Positions 52,526 to 60,836 of a DNA stretch of 60,836 nt are shown one piece after another. Origin of the DNA: PVC group bacterium (lineage in GTDB: Bacteria > Verrucomicrobiota > Kiritimatiellia > UBA8416); assembly GCA_003567005.1 (NCBI GenBank), contig PXBF01000139.1, positions 1 through 60,836 on the forward strand, read 5' to 3'. Numbering within the stretch: the stretch's first letter is position 1; each line of letters starts with the position of its first letter. The notes under the pieces are model-generated. The model was not told where the DNA came from, did no database searches, and saw only the letters and a list, made by a program, of their open reading frames with translations. Made by a program: the position numbers and the translations under genes.

Positions 52526-55500
52526 TCACTGCACAAGAATGAAGGTAGGCCGACGGTGCGGACGCGTGGAAGTGAAGTTGATCCGTGGACGTGTGTCAGG
52601 TGGTCCTACACTGCCCCCCTCGGAAAAGCCGATCGTTGCAAAATGTACCCCGTCTTTCGGCACCGTCGTATTCAAACGCAAAAAAACATATTTGCCTGCA
52701 TTTGTGCCATTATCATACACATCATTGAGATAGTCCACCAATGCCCAGCCCGCCTCTGAGGAGGTAGAGACCACCCCGAATGAAGTGCTATTGTCCAGAA
52801 TATTGGATTGCAGCAGGATGGATCCCGGTGTCGGATCCGGATCCGTCGTCTGCCCGAAGTAATCCGTCGCCAAGACTGTAGGTGCAGAACGGGGGGCTAA
52901 CCCATATAAATCAACGGGACGTGGACTATTTGTCTTGTCGCGGTAATCAAAGGAAAAACGCGCCTCAACAAACGGATCTTCCGTCTCCCCAAAGTCGGGC
53001 ATGCGAAATACGAAAACGGCACAGCGATCTACAAAGGGTGCATTACCACGCATCCCCACCACACCCGTATTCCTCGTTGGATCCTCTACAGCAGGCGCAT
53101 CCGTTATGGTGGTGTCTGCCGCCAAACCGGGAAGCACACTGGCAAAACGCGCACCAGAGTCAATGGTAACGTTAAAGGAACTCCCACCAAAAGCCGCGCC
53201 GTTGTCGGCCGTGATCGTCACAGTCGCCGCACCAAAGACATTTGGCGCAGGAGTTAACACAAGCGTGCGCTCGACACCACTACCTGAAACAACGAGACTC
53301 CCTGCGGGAAACATCTGCGGGTTGTCGGAAACAGCAGCAACAATCAACTCTTCCGCCGGAACGGTTTCATCGGAAACCGTAAACGAAACCGATATCGATT
53401 CCATGCCCCGCGTAATTTCCTGATCTGCCACCGGACTGACAGTCGGTGCAGGCGGCTCACTAAACGTAACCGCTGTGTTGGCAGCAACATCCGGTTCTTC
53501 TCCCGGAACAAATCGTACCTCTGCCTGCGAGCTAATGCCCCCATCCGTTTCCAGCAAGCGGCCTTGGTAGGAAATGGAGGTTCCTTCTCCGAGATAAAGA
53601 CTGATAAAACCATTCCCCAGATCAGCCACAATCCCGAATCGCCCCTCAAATGATAGCCCAACAGACGGGTCTTCATAGAACTGGCCATCTTCTGGATTAG
53701 CGATCACATAATGCACGGCAGGCACGCCGGCAATAAAACTCTCCACTTTTACTCCCACAACCACACCATTGCGTTCCAATTCAGTCACGGACTGCACCGT
53801 ATGACCATCCGATCCCAGATACGGTTCATATACAGCGGTAAAGGGACGATCCCATGCCTCTCCAATTTGACGAATCACAAGTGTCGGTGACTTGCTGTTT
53901 CCATAAGGCGATGGAGCATCCACAATGGGCGGGCTCTCTACCATCGCAAACTCACGTGTTTCGACAGCAGGCATATGCACACGCATGTTGCGATGATCAT
54001 TTCCAATAGCAGCCACAAAGGTTGCCTGCATGGATGCATTTGTCGGATACGTTACCTGCGTGTTTTCAAAATAACGCCAGCCGGGTTGTTCGTAACCATC
54101 TCCTATATCATTCTGAAAACGGTCCGCTTGTGGATACAATGACGCTGGCGATCCATCCAGAAGCACTTCGGGATGCAACGCCCCCACATTGCGATAAATA
54201 TAGTCGTGATATTGATCCGTTATCGACCCTTCTAGCGTAGTAGCCGTGCGCGAAGTCACTGCAGATTCACTCCGGAAAATATCAACATAAAACCCGCTGA
54301 CGGGTGACGTGCGCACCACCGCCAATGTGCGTTGCTGTGTGGCTTCAGCATCGCTGCCTCTATTGTCCTCGAATGAACTCACGGAAAACGAATGACGTGG
54401 TGAAACCGCCGCATCAGAAACGTTTGGCTCCATCGCCACATTCTGAACCGTATTGATATCGATCTGTTGCCAGCCTCCTTGGCCACGAGAGGCACCATTC
54501 ACAATAATCGTGTTGTGCGCGGCAAATAAACGATAATAGTTTTCATGGATATCGGTCCCGTAGCTTCCTCTCCCACCTTTGGCTCCCAGCACATGCCCTG
54601 CACCATACAGTTCTATATTCATGCCACTGGCACTGCTATGCACAAAGCCCGCACCTCCCACAAACCCCATCAAACCATAATCTGGGTCATCTAATGGCGA
54701 TGGATTCCTTTGCAACGTAATGCCTGCAAACGGCAAACGATCCGTTCGCGGCAATGCAGGCGAAACAGGTTCTTCCAAAATTTCAGGCGCCCCCCACAAC
54801 AAAAACAATGGCTCGTTGTGTTGCCCAAGTCCAGAATATCCCGGCAAGACAGACCGATCATGTTGACCAGCGGCAATCCCCGCATTCAAACGCGCCCCGA
54901 ACATCTCAGCCAAATCATCATACCCCCGCGCCACGGCTTGCTGATAGACCATCTCATAAGTCCGAAATGGCTCCGTTCCACCGATGCGCGGACCATCCCC
55001 AAAACGAATCAATTGCCCATTCGGATACACCAGCTCACTGACACGCGGTAACGTCAAGGGAAGGTTCGGATACGTTTCAAATACGTTCCGATCCGGATCA
55101 TACCGATCGATCATAACCAGATGACTCGTACGAATCGTCGCCACCGCATTAACGTACTGTAACGACTCCGGCCATATATTCCCTGTCTGCGCATAAAACT
55201 GATAATCCTCTGCCAGTGACTTTTGGCGTTGCGTGCCATTGACCAGATAAACGTCCAACTTGGCTTCGCGCGCCGACTCATCATTCAGAGCCAGCAAATT
55301 ATTCAGCATCGTCGTCGCCATAAGCGCATGCCAATTCGTGTGACTCATAAACCCACGATCCCGTGCCAAACGGTAAAACTGCAAGAAGACCGCTTGAGCC
55401 GTTGAATCCGCAAAATCGACCATTGCTTCTGCTTGCACATCGTAAACCTGATTCGTCATTAGGTAATCGTGCAAAAAGTCATACACAACAGCCAACTGCG

Positions 55501-56701
55501 TGCCCGTTGCACGGGCTCCCTTTAGAAAATCATTTTGAAAGATCCAGCCCCCATTGTTTGCATTAGAGGAAGGCTCCACCTCAATGAGCGTTGTGACAGC
55601 ATTATGCAAAATATCCGCCGCAAGCGCAGCATAGTCCGTATCACCGGTCAGATAATAGAGAATGGCACTATCGAGTGCAGCATTGAAACGATTTTGGGCG
55701 GGGCTACGCACACCACCTTCGCCCCACTCCGGAAATGCCGGTATCGTCTTGAACCGCGCGGGGGATACATCCCACTCGACCGGCAACCCGCGGATATACG
55801 CATCGCGATCCGCCCGATGACTTGAAACAGCACTCTCTGCACGAGAGACAAGTTGATCGAACAAGCTCCCAGCCCAATCATGTTGATCGATCTTATCCAG
55901 AATGGCAGGCTTATCATCATCGGTCACCCAAATAAATGGGCGCGGACGCCCCGCTGGCGGCGGAAGTGGATCTCCAACCAGCGTATAAGTAATGCGCGGA
56001 TGACGATTCGCATCAGAATGATTGGCGGATGAAACCGAGTAATACGCCACACCGCCCGGTGTCGCATCGGCAGTGAGCCGCAAAAAAATCCACTTCCCAA
56101 CCCCTTCACCACCATCATACGCCGCATTGAGATAATCTACCAGTGCCGTACTTCCTGCTATGCTGGTTACGACCTCTGAACCTGTGCTCGCCGCACTCGT
56201 CAAGATATTATCTTGCAGCTTCACCACACCGGCGGTTTCATCAACAGTGGGCCAACCATCAAAACCGCCCATGTAAAAATCACCGCGGTCTGTCGTGCTT
56301 GGCGACGATGGCAAAACCGTAGCGCTCCCGCGCGGGGCCAATCCATATAAATCCAGGTTAAAGCCAGCTACGCTATTGACCGTTCCAGAAAAATAAAATG
56401 CAAACGAAGCACTTTGAAAGGGATTCTCTGCTTCTCCCAAGTCGGGTAACTGGAAGGGTATAACCATCGCCTGATGAAAGCGCCCGCCTGGTCCTTGGCG
56501 TCCAAGGTTAATCGTCGCATCACCTAGACGCTGCCTGCTAAACTGATCCGTATCGGTGTCATATGCAGCCGCGGCATCTGCCGGATCCGCAACGATCGTG
56601 TGCTGCCCCAACGCCAGCGAAACCCAAAAAAGCTGCAAGACACAAAATAAACGAAAAAGACGATAAAAGCTCCTACGCACCGACAGACTGCATATCATCA
56701 T
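52526..56701 (-). CDS. Large secreted heparinase II/III-like polysaccharide lyase
   Basis: A 1391-residue protein. It has a signal peptide (LFCVLQLFWVSLALGQ), an N-terminal beta-rich module (about 33-240) nearly identical to the stand-alone gene at 49026, and a PPPAG linker. An alpha-toroid lyase domain follows (about 250-600; GFMSHTNWHALMATTMLNN, NIWPESLQYVNAV) and a heparinase II/III beta-sandwich domain (about 640-1060; GFVHSSASGMNIELYGAGHVLGAKGGRG). Next come an Ig/cadherin-like domain (about 1080-1180) and a diverged second copy of the first module (about 1195-1380), then the tail RRPTFILVQ. It would depolymerise an acidic polysaccharide at the surface or outside. The substrate is unknown. 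Both ATGs at the start follow GAGG. Confidence 0.88.
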   Translation of the reverse strand: MMICSLSVRRSFYRLFRLFCVLQLFWVSLALGQHTIVADPADAAAAYDTDTDQFSRQRLGDATINLGRQGPGGRFHQAMVIPFQLPDLGEAENPFQSASFAFYFSGTVNSVAGFNLDLYGLAPRGSATVLPSSPSTTDRGDFYMGGFDGWPTVDETAGVVKLQDNILTSAASTGSEVVTSIAGSTALVDYLNAAYDGGEGVGKWIFLRLTADATPGGVAYYSVSSANHSDANRHPRITYTLVGDPLPPPAGRPRPFIWVTDDDKPAILDKIDQHDWAGSLFDQLVSRAESAVSSHRADRDAYIRGLPVEWDVSPARFKTIPAFPEWGEGGVRSPAQNRFNAALDSAILYYLTGDTDYAALAADILHNAVTTLIEVEPSSNANNGGWIFQNDFLKGARATGTQLAVVYDFLHDYLMTNQVYDVQAEAMVDFADSTAQAVFLQFYRLARDRGFMSHTNWHALMATTMLNNLLALNDESAREAKLDVYLVNGTQRQKSLAEDYQFYAQTGNIWPESLQYVNAVATIRTSHLVMIDRYDPDRNVFETYPNLPLTLPRVSELVYPNGQLIRFGDGPRIGGTEPFRTYEMVYQQAVARGYDDLAEMFGARLNAGIAAGQHDRSVLPGYSGLGQHNEPLFLLWGAPEILEEPVSPALPRTDRLPFAGITLQRNPSPLDDPDYGLMGFVGGAGFVHSSASGMNIELYGAGHVLGAKGGRGSYGTDIHENYYRLFAAHNTIIVNGASRGQGGWQQIDINTVQNVAMEPNVSDAAVSPRHSFSVSSFEDNRGSDAEATQQRTLAVVRTSPVSGFYVDIFRSESAVTSRTATTLEGSITDQYHDYIYRNVGALHPEVLLDGSPASLYPQADRFQNDIGDGYEQPGWRYFENTQVTYPTNASMQATFVAAIGNDHRNMRVHMPAVETREFAMVESPPIVDAPSPYGNSKSPTLVIRQIGEAWDRPFTAVYEPYLGSDGHTVQSVTELERNGVVVGVKVESFIAGVPAVHYVIANPEDGQFYEDPSVGLSFEGRFGIVADLGNGFISLYLGEGTSISYQGRLLETDGGISSQAEVRFVPGEEPDVAANTAVTFSEPPAPTVSPVADQEITRGMESISVSFTVSDETVPAEELIVAAVSDNPQMFPAGSLVVSGSGVERTLVLTPAPNVFGAATVTITADNGAAFGGSSFNVTIDSGARFASVLPGLAADTTITDAPAVEDPTRNTGVVGMRGNAPFVDRCAVFVFRMPDFGETEDPFVEARFSFDYRDKTNSPRPVDLYGLAPRSAPTVLATDYFGQTTDPDPTPGSILLQSNILDNSTSFGVVSTSSEAGWALVDYLNDVYDNGTNAGKYVFLRLNTTVPKDGVHFATIGFSEGGSVGPPDTRPRINFTSTRPHRRPTFILVQ

Positions 56702-56960
56702 AAACCTCGCTCTATATCACAACGAAACGAAATGGTATTTTACTCCTGATGCAAAGGAGTAACCAGTAAAAATCACCAATTGAAATTTCGCAGGCACTGT
56801 CAATTATTGTGTGTAAAAGTTTGTATGAGCGGCGAAAGGTGTTTTCTTCCTGGAATACCGATCCATTTTTTTTGAGAAGCGATAGCGAAAAAATAGAGTT
56901 CAACGGATTCGGGTGTTTCAAATCGTCCGATCTGTTTATCCGTTCTCTCTACTGCTTATT
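56702..56960. other. Intergenic region, no gene seen
   Basis: A 259-base AT-richer gap between two minus-strand genes, probably holding the promoter of the heparinase-like gene. No repeats were recognised. Confidence 0.4.
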
Positions 56961-59141
56961 TTACGCCAAAACAAAGCCTTCACCAGCGCCCGGAGAGCTT
57001 GCTGGCAACGTAAAGTTGTCTACCCAGGCCTCCCCTTTTGCTGACTCCTTGACAATCCGAACGCGTGCAGTTGTCGCGACCGAACCCGTCGTAAACACGA
57101 GTGTACGGCGGCACCATTCTACAGAGTCAAAGTATACAAAAGCGCGATCCGCACCATGCTCGCTTACTTCTAACACAACCTTCACGTCGTCACGCGATGT
57201 CTGCACCCAAGCTGACAACTGATAGGTTGTTGCTGGAGACAATCCCGCTACCTTCTGTGTAATGCCCACGCGCCCACCGGACAAATGCAAGGTATAGCGA
57301 GAAGTACCCGTCGGACACGCCAGTTCCTTTGCCCCATGATTGCCCCAGCCATTACCGGGTACCAGCTCCGCTTGGCCCTTTCCAAATCTCCGCCAGCCCT
57401 CTAACGTGCCCAACTCAAAGCAGGAATTGTGAATCAAATTCATCCACGCAATCCGCGGTGACGCATAAACAGGCAGCGGTTCCGGAGGCCCCGCAGGATC
57501 ATAACCAGCCCGCCACAGCTCCTCCGCAAACGCACCAACACCTTGACCGGCAAGCGTCTCAATCCGGAAATCGTATGAAGCACGATCTTTGAAACGCGGA
57601 CGAGGCATAATCCGGTTATTCTCCTGCACAACATGATCAGGCAACACAACCGGTTTATTGAAAATGTTGTTACAGAATCGACAGCCAAACAGATCGTTAC
57701 GCCCGGAGTGATCAAAGGTTTCAAGAGATCCGGTCTTCCAACATGTGTTGTTGAATACCTGGCAACCATAACTCGGGTTGTTAACGCGTATGGGGTCATC
57801 GCTCACATTCCAAATCATGTTGTGATGCACGATCGCATTGTGACTCAGGTGATCAAAGTATATACCCAACGCATAACCTGCATGGTTATCATGCACGTAA
57901 TTATGGCGAAACACCGTATTGGCGAAATCTGTGTTGTGTCCATAGATCATCCCCAGATCCGCCGTCAACCAGCCGGCATCCGAAAGATCATTGTACTGCA
58001 CGATGCTTTCTGATAACCCATGCACCGCCACAAGGTCCCGCCCGGCATGTCGAACCGTATTATGACTAAATACAATGCGACGCCCACACAACCGCACAGC
58101 CCCATTCCATAACCCCGCATACCCGCCATGATGCAAGTTGCAATTGATGACCCGGTTATCCGCGCCACCAACCGTAAGAATGGAACCGGAGCTATAACCG
58201 AAATCACAATTTATCACCAACATATGATGCCCCAAGAGCATAATCCCATCAGTCTGACTAACGTCCTGTGCATAATTGTGGGCTACATAGCGCGCGCGCA
58301 CACCGTCTATAATAATATGTTCCGTTGCCGCATTGGTACGGATCCCCCCGCCGAAGCAGTGGATATCGCGAAGGCGAACGTGCGAGCGTCCCGACAAGTC
58401 AATGGTATCCCTGCGTCGCTTGGCCTGCCATACTCCGTCTGACGGTTTCTCTCCGTCCGGCGATAGCACCAGAAGCTTTGCCTTGGTAGCCTCGTAATAC
58501 CAATGCCCCGGAACACGCAAAGCTGCACGATGTCCTCGTAACGAAAACAGACTGCCTTTGCGGGGCTTATAGTATCTTTTCTGCTCCTCAGCAAACGTAA
58601 TGGTGTGCGATGCGGGATCATGCTCCAGTACGGTAGCTGTCCAGCAAATCCATGCACTGCCCCCCGCGCACCACAACTTTGCCCCTCGCCAATTATCGTC
58701 CACTACCGGAATCTTTTCACAACAAAGTGTGTTTGCATTGCCATCAGAAACGCGCGCGCGCTTCGGCCGAAAGAAAGGATCATCTCCCGGATCGGGCCAG
58801 CACGCTTCCGGCTGCATCTGCTCGCCGCAAAATACTTGATTCGCATCACCTAAAGACCAAGGCATAGATGCAGTATATAAACCACCACCGGTATTCTCCC
58901 AGCCACAGATCGGATCAGCAGCATGAATAACCGCTCGCTCGCCCGGATAGGCTGCAATCGTGATCTCCGCGCCAGCTTTGCCCGATTTTCCAGGACGCAA
59001 TACCTCCCGGTATACGCCTTCCCGTAACCAGCAAGTATCTCCAGCGTCCAATACCTGCCCCACCTTGCCAAGCGTGGCAAAAGGTTTAGACTTTGTCCCC
59101 GGATTCGAATCCGCTCCATCAGGGCTCACATAATATTGCAT
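56961..59141 (-). CDS. Right-handed beta-helix protein with C-terminal CBM-like domain
   Basis: A 726-residue protein without a signal peptide. The N-terminus MQYYVSPDGADSNPGTKSKP is the usual start of right-handed parallel beta-helix (DUF1565/pectate-lyase-like) enzymes. Helical turns follow (IIIDGVRARYVAHNYAQDVSQTDGIML, NRVINCNLHHGGYAGLWNGAVRL, TVFRHNYVHDNHAGYALGIYFDH). A jelly-roll carbohydrate-binding-like domain lies at about 580-715 (NLIHNSCFELGTLEGWRRFG). The lack of a leader suggests the enzyme is cytoplasmic, or that its start lies elsewhere. A pectate lyase or epimerase role is plausible. Confidence 0.8.
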   Translation of the reverse strand: MQYYVSPDGADSNPGTKSKPFATLGKVGQVLDAGDTCWLREGVYREVLRPGKSGKAGAEITIAAYPGERAVIHAADPICGWENTGGGLYTASMPWSLGDANQVFCGEQMQPEACWPDPGDDPFFRPKRARVSDGNANTLCCEKIPVVDDNWRGAKLWCAGGSAWICWTATVLEHDPASHTITFAEEQKRYYKPRKGSLFSLRGHRAALRVPGHWYYEATKAKLLVLSPDGEKPSDGVWQAKRRRDTIDLSGRSHVRLRDIHCFGGGIRTNAATEHIIIDGVRARYVAHNYAQDVSQTDGIMLLGHHMLVINCDFGYSSGSILTVGGADNRVINCNLHHGGYAGLWNGAVRLCGRRIVFSHNTVRHAGRDLVAVHGLSESIVQYNDLSDAGWLTADLGMIYGHNTDFANTVFRHNYVHDNHAGYALGIYFDHLSHNAIVHHNMIWNVSDDPIRVNNPSYGCQVFNNTCWKTGSLETFDHSGRNDLFGCRFCNNIFNKPVVLPDHVVQENNRIMPRPRFKDRASYDFRIETLAGQGVGAFAEELWRAGYDPAGPPEPLPVYASPRIAWMNLIHNSCFELGTLEGWRRFGKGQAELVPGNGWGNHGAKELACPTGTSRYTLHLSGGRVGITQKVAGLSPATTYQLSAWVQTSRDDVKVVLEVSEHGADRAFVYFDSVEWCRRTLVFTTGSVATTARVRIVKESAKGEAWVDNFTLPASSPGAGEGFVLA

Positions 59142-59218
59142 AAAAAGGCAACTCCTGCATCGTGGTCGTTATGATAGTTTCATGTCGTCCTGTCACAATA
59201 TGGGTATTGACACCAAAA

Positions 59219-60574
59219 TCAATCGTGTACCTCCGATACACGCGCAACATCCGCACGCGACGCACATAACCGCGGACTATCCTCGACGATGTCTTCGACA
59301 TTGCGCAAACACAACCCATGCATCGGAACGCGTGCTCCCTTCGGCCAGCGATATTCCACATCCCGCAAGGTAAGCCTTCGTACATTATCGCCAACAACTG
59401 CGGCTCGGGCCGCACGCGTTGCAGGATTGAAATTGGATAACTGCAGGCTGGTGGAACGCGGCACCGTGACTGCCGGATCTTCAATCTCCGGAACCTGCAC
59501 GACCACATGATCCAGTGTCACTCCGTCAATCACTGTACCATCCTGCGCTGTCAGCAAAATGCGCCCACGACTCTCGCAGACAATATCGCGGAAAACAAGA
59601 TCCTGCACCGATCCCAGCTCACCCCCCGGACGTTTCTGCTCTTGTATGTCCACATAAATCGGACGCTCATTTTCAATCTCTTCATCCGGATAGGTACGCC
59701 CCGTGATCCCTTTGAAAATCGCCCGTTGCACTTGCCCCGGAAACCACATTTCCACCTGAATCATGCGCAACGCTTTTTTTACGACGCAATTGCTGAAAAT
59801 CACATCGCTGATGCTGCCATACACATCTGCACCCAGCCCAAGACCAGCACAATTCGATGCCACAATACAATTCGTGACCGTCACATTCCGGCATGCCATC
59901 CCCGGATCCGTAGATTTGATAATGATTGCATCATCCCCCGTATCCACATCGCAATGCATGATGCGAACATCCCGACTCCCGTTGATACCAATACCATCTG
60001 TATGCGGACCGAAACGATGACCGCGAATCGTTAGACCGGCAATGGAAACATGGTCACAATCATATACATGTACCGCCCACCCCGGGGCCGCCTGCACCCG
60101 CACACGATCCAACCGCACATTCCGACAGCGTACAAGCTGCACCAACGGACTCGGGCGACTCTGCAAGGAGCCACGCACCTTGTAGCGGAATATCCCGTAT
60201 GGCCGATCCTCCTTCGATTCGCAAGGATCCCAGAAGGCTAGATCCTGCCCATCGATTACGCCATCGCCCGTTATCGAAATGTCCGTGCAGTCGATTGCAG
60301 CAATCAAGTTCGCTCGTGGTTGGTATTGGAAAATAGGAGGCAGCGTAGCATCGGGATAGTCGTCAATATGATGCCATGCCTGAATGACCGCGCCTCGCTG
60401 GAGATGCAATTCAACCCCAGTGCGCATGAAAAGCGTTGTCACGGGATACACGCCTGGGCCTACATGTAAAATCCCGCCACCGGCGGCATGCACTTTATCT
60501 AGCGCATCCTGCAAATACGCCGCCAAGGGCGGACCCTCTGAAAGTCCTGCTTTTTTTTCAACTTCAATCTGCAT
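59219..60574 (-). CDS. GH28-like polygalacturonase without signal peptide
   Basis: A 451-residue beta-helix glycosidase of the GH28 type, which hydrolyses galacturonic-acid polymers or oligomers. Landmarks are LQDALDKVHAAGGGILHVGPGVY, ITGDGVIDGQD, GPHTDGIGINGSRDV (first catalytic Asp) and DTGDDAIIIKS (the DD pair). The usual GHG histidine position reads GLGLGAD, so that catalytic-site His appears to be missing. No signal peptide is present, and GGAG precedes the ATG. It is the first gene of the minus-strand polyuronide cluster, 77 bases before the beta-helix gene. Confidence 0.87.
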   Translation of the reverse strand: MQIEVEKKAGLSEGPPLAAYLQDALDKVHAAGGGILHVGPGVYPVTTLFMRTGVELHLQRGAVIQAWHHIDDYPDATLPPIFQYQPRANLIAAIDCTDISITGDGVIDGQDLAFWDPCESKEDRPYGIFRYKVRGSLQSRPSPLVQLVRCRNVRLDRVRVQAAPGWAVHVYDCDHVSIAGLTIRGHRFGPHTDGIGINGSRDVRIMHCDVDTGDDAIIIKSTDPGMACRNVTVTNCIVASNCAGLGLGADVYGSISDVIFSNCVVKKALRMIQVEMWFPGQVQRAIFKGITGRTYPDEEIENERPIYVDIQEQKRPGGELGSVQDLVFRDIVCESRGRILLTAQDGTVIDGVTLDHVVVQVPEIEDPAVTVPRSTSLQLSNFNPATRAARAAVVGDNVRRLTLRDVEYRWPKGARVPMHGLCLRNVEDIVEDSPRLCASRADVARVSEVHD

Positions 60575-60776
60575 ATGAGAAAGCTCCGTTCTTGCCAGCT
60601 ACTAGAAAATATCTCTCGCAAACCAAAAAACTTTCACAGCTACGCAGACAGTCAAAACAAATCTCCAGAAAAAACGGATTGGGTATTTCGTTTAAGCATT
60701 TTATCGGAAAAGTTACTAGTGTGCTGTCCCATAAATAATATGGCACAATATTGGCTGTCATGATAGTCTCTGTTCA
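60575..60776. promoter_or_regulatory. Divergent intergenic region
   Basis: About 200 bases between the GH28-like gene (minus) and a partial plus-strand gene. CCAGAAAAAACGGATTGGG at 60665-60683 recalls the end of the GACAGAAA family but lacks the second box. Confidence 0.35.
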
Positions 60777-60836
60777 TGAAAACTACACTACAACACCAAA
60801 GCCGCTCCATTCGTATGGACCGCAACCGCCGAATCA
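60777..60836 (+). CDS. Partial gene at the right edge, possible regulator
   Basis: Open from ATG 60777 to the window end (KTTLQHQSRSIRMDRNRRI). The divergent position next to a sugar-enzyme cluster, and the IRMDRNRRI/IRIHADGHM resemblance to the start of the regulator at 29979, suggest another XylR/LacI-type regulator. Only 20 codons are visible, so this is weak. Confidence 0.35.

Noticed and set aside
60665..60683. Sixth GACAGAAA-family copy
   Set aside because: Only one box-like stretch matches (CAGAAAAAACGGATTGGG) and the second box is absent.
1..60836. tRNA or rRNA genes
   Set aside because: None was recognised by eye in any gap. A tRNA scan would settle it.

Overview
The window looks like chromosomal DNA of a carbohydrate-degrading member of the PVC group, most plausibly Kiritimatiellota/Verrucomicrobiota. 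This is inferred from gene content: XylR-type regulators, secreted multidomain glycosidases with PKD, InlB-type and LamG-like modules, an autotransporter-strand-repeat protein, a sulfatase, a heparinase-like lyase, and a fused PilM-PilN protein in a type IV pilus/type II secretion-like operon. No 16S or other phylogenetic marker is present, so the assignment is an inference.

Layout. (1) 0.1-4.7 kb, plus strand: an M20 dipeptidase, a Phd/PIN toxin-antitoxin pair bracketed by two 153-154 bp inverted-repeat elements, and a RecD2-type helicase. (2) 4.7-17.5 kb, minus strand: one long type IV pilus/type II secretion-like operon reading pilT, TPR protein, pilMN fusion, pilO-like, pilP-like, secretin, pilB, pilC, four pseudopilins, a GspK/PilX-like protein carrying a long repetitive glycine-rich region, and a lipoprotein. 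(3) 17.7-22.7 kb: xylan use, with a secreted GH10 xylanase, a GH3 beta-xylosidase/glucosidase lacking a signal peptide, and an XylR/AraC regulator. (4) 22.7-28.8 kb: a repeat-rich accessory stretch with a REP-associated tyrosine transposase (RAYT), a 230-bp tandem duplication, a large PATR protein, an RHH/RelE-type toxin-antitoxin pair, and a mosaic of GTAG-hairpin REPs and long palindromes. (5) 28.8-33.3 kb: a frameshifted XylR-like regulator and a GH30 xylanase with accessory modules. (6) 33.7-39.2 kb: a LolD/FtsX-like ABC transporter with a ZnuA-like lipoprotein, an exported unknown protein, and a SurA/PpiC-like protein. (7) 39.6-49.8 kb: a PHP-PKD protein, then an operon of GH128-like glycosidase, sugar ABC transporter and sulfatase framed by two copies of a structured 160-180 bp repeat, then a stand-alone secreted module. 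(8) 49.8-60.6 kb, minus strand: a polyuronide locus with GH28-like, beta-helix, heparinase-like, beta-propeller (possible oligogalacturonate lyase) and alginate-lyase-family genes. A partial divergent gene starts at the right edge.

How it fits together. Large polymers (xylan, polyuronides) appear to be attacked outside the cytoplasm by signal-peptide enzymes. Several downstream enzymes (GH3, sulfatase, beta-propeller, beta-helix, GH28-like) lack signal peptides, which suggests intracellular finishing of imported oligosaccharides. The pilus/secretion-like operon may be the export or adhesion machinery.

Most unusual observations: four otherwise different signal-peptide proteins end in a similar short tail, [G/P]-T-three or four mostly hydrophobic residues-[R/Q]-COOH, consistent with an undescribed sorting or assembly tag. 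At least three families of short mobile or structured repeats occur, one copy of which lies in frame inside the GH3 gene, and two of which bracket gene cassettes.
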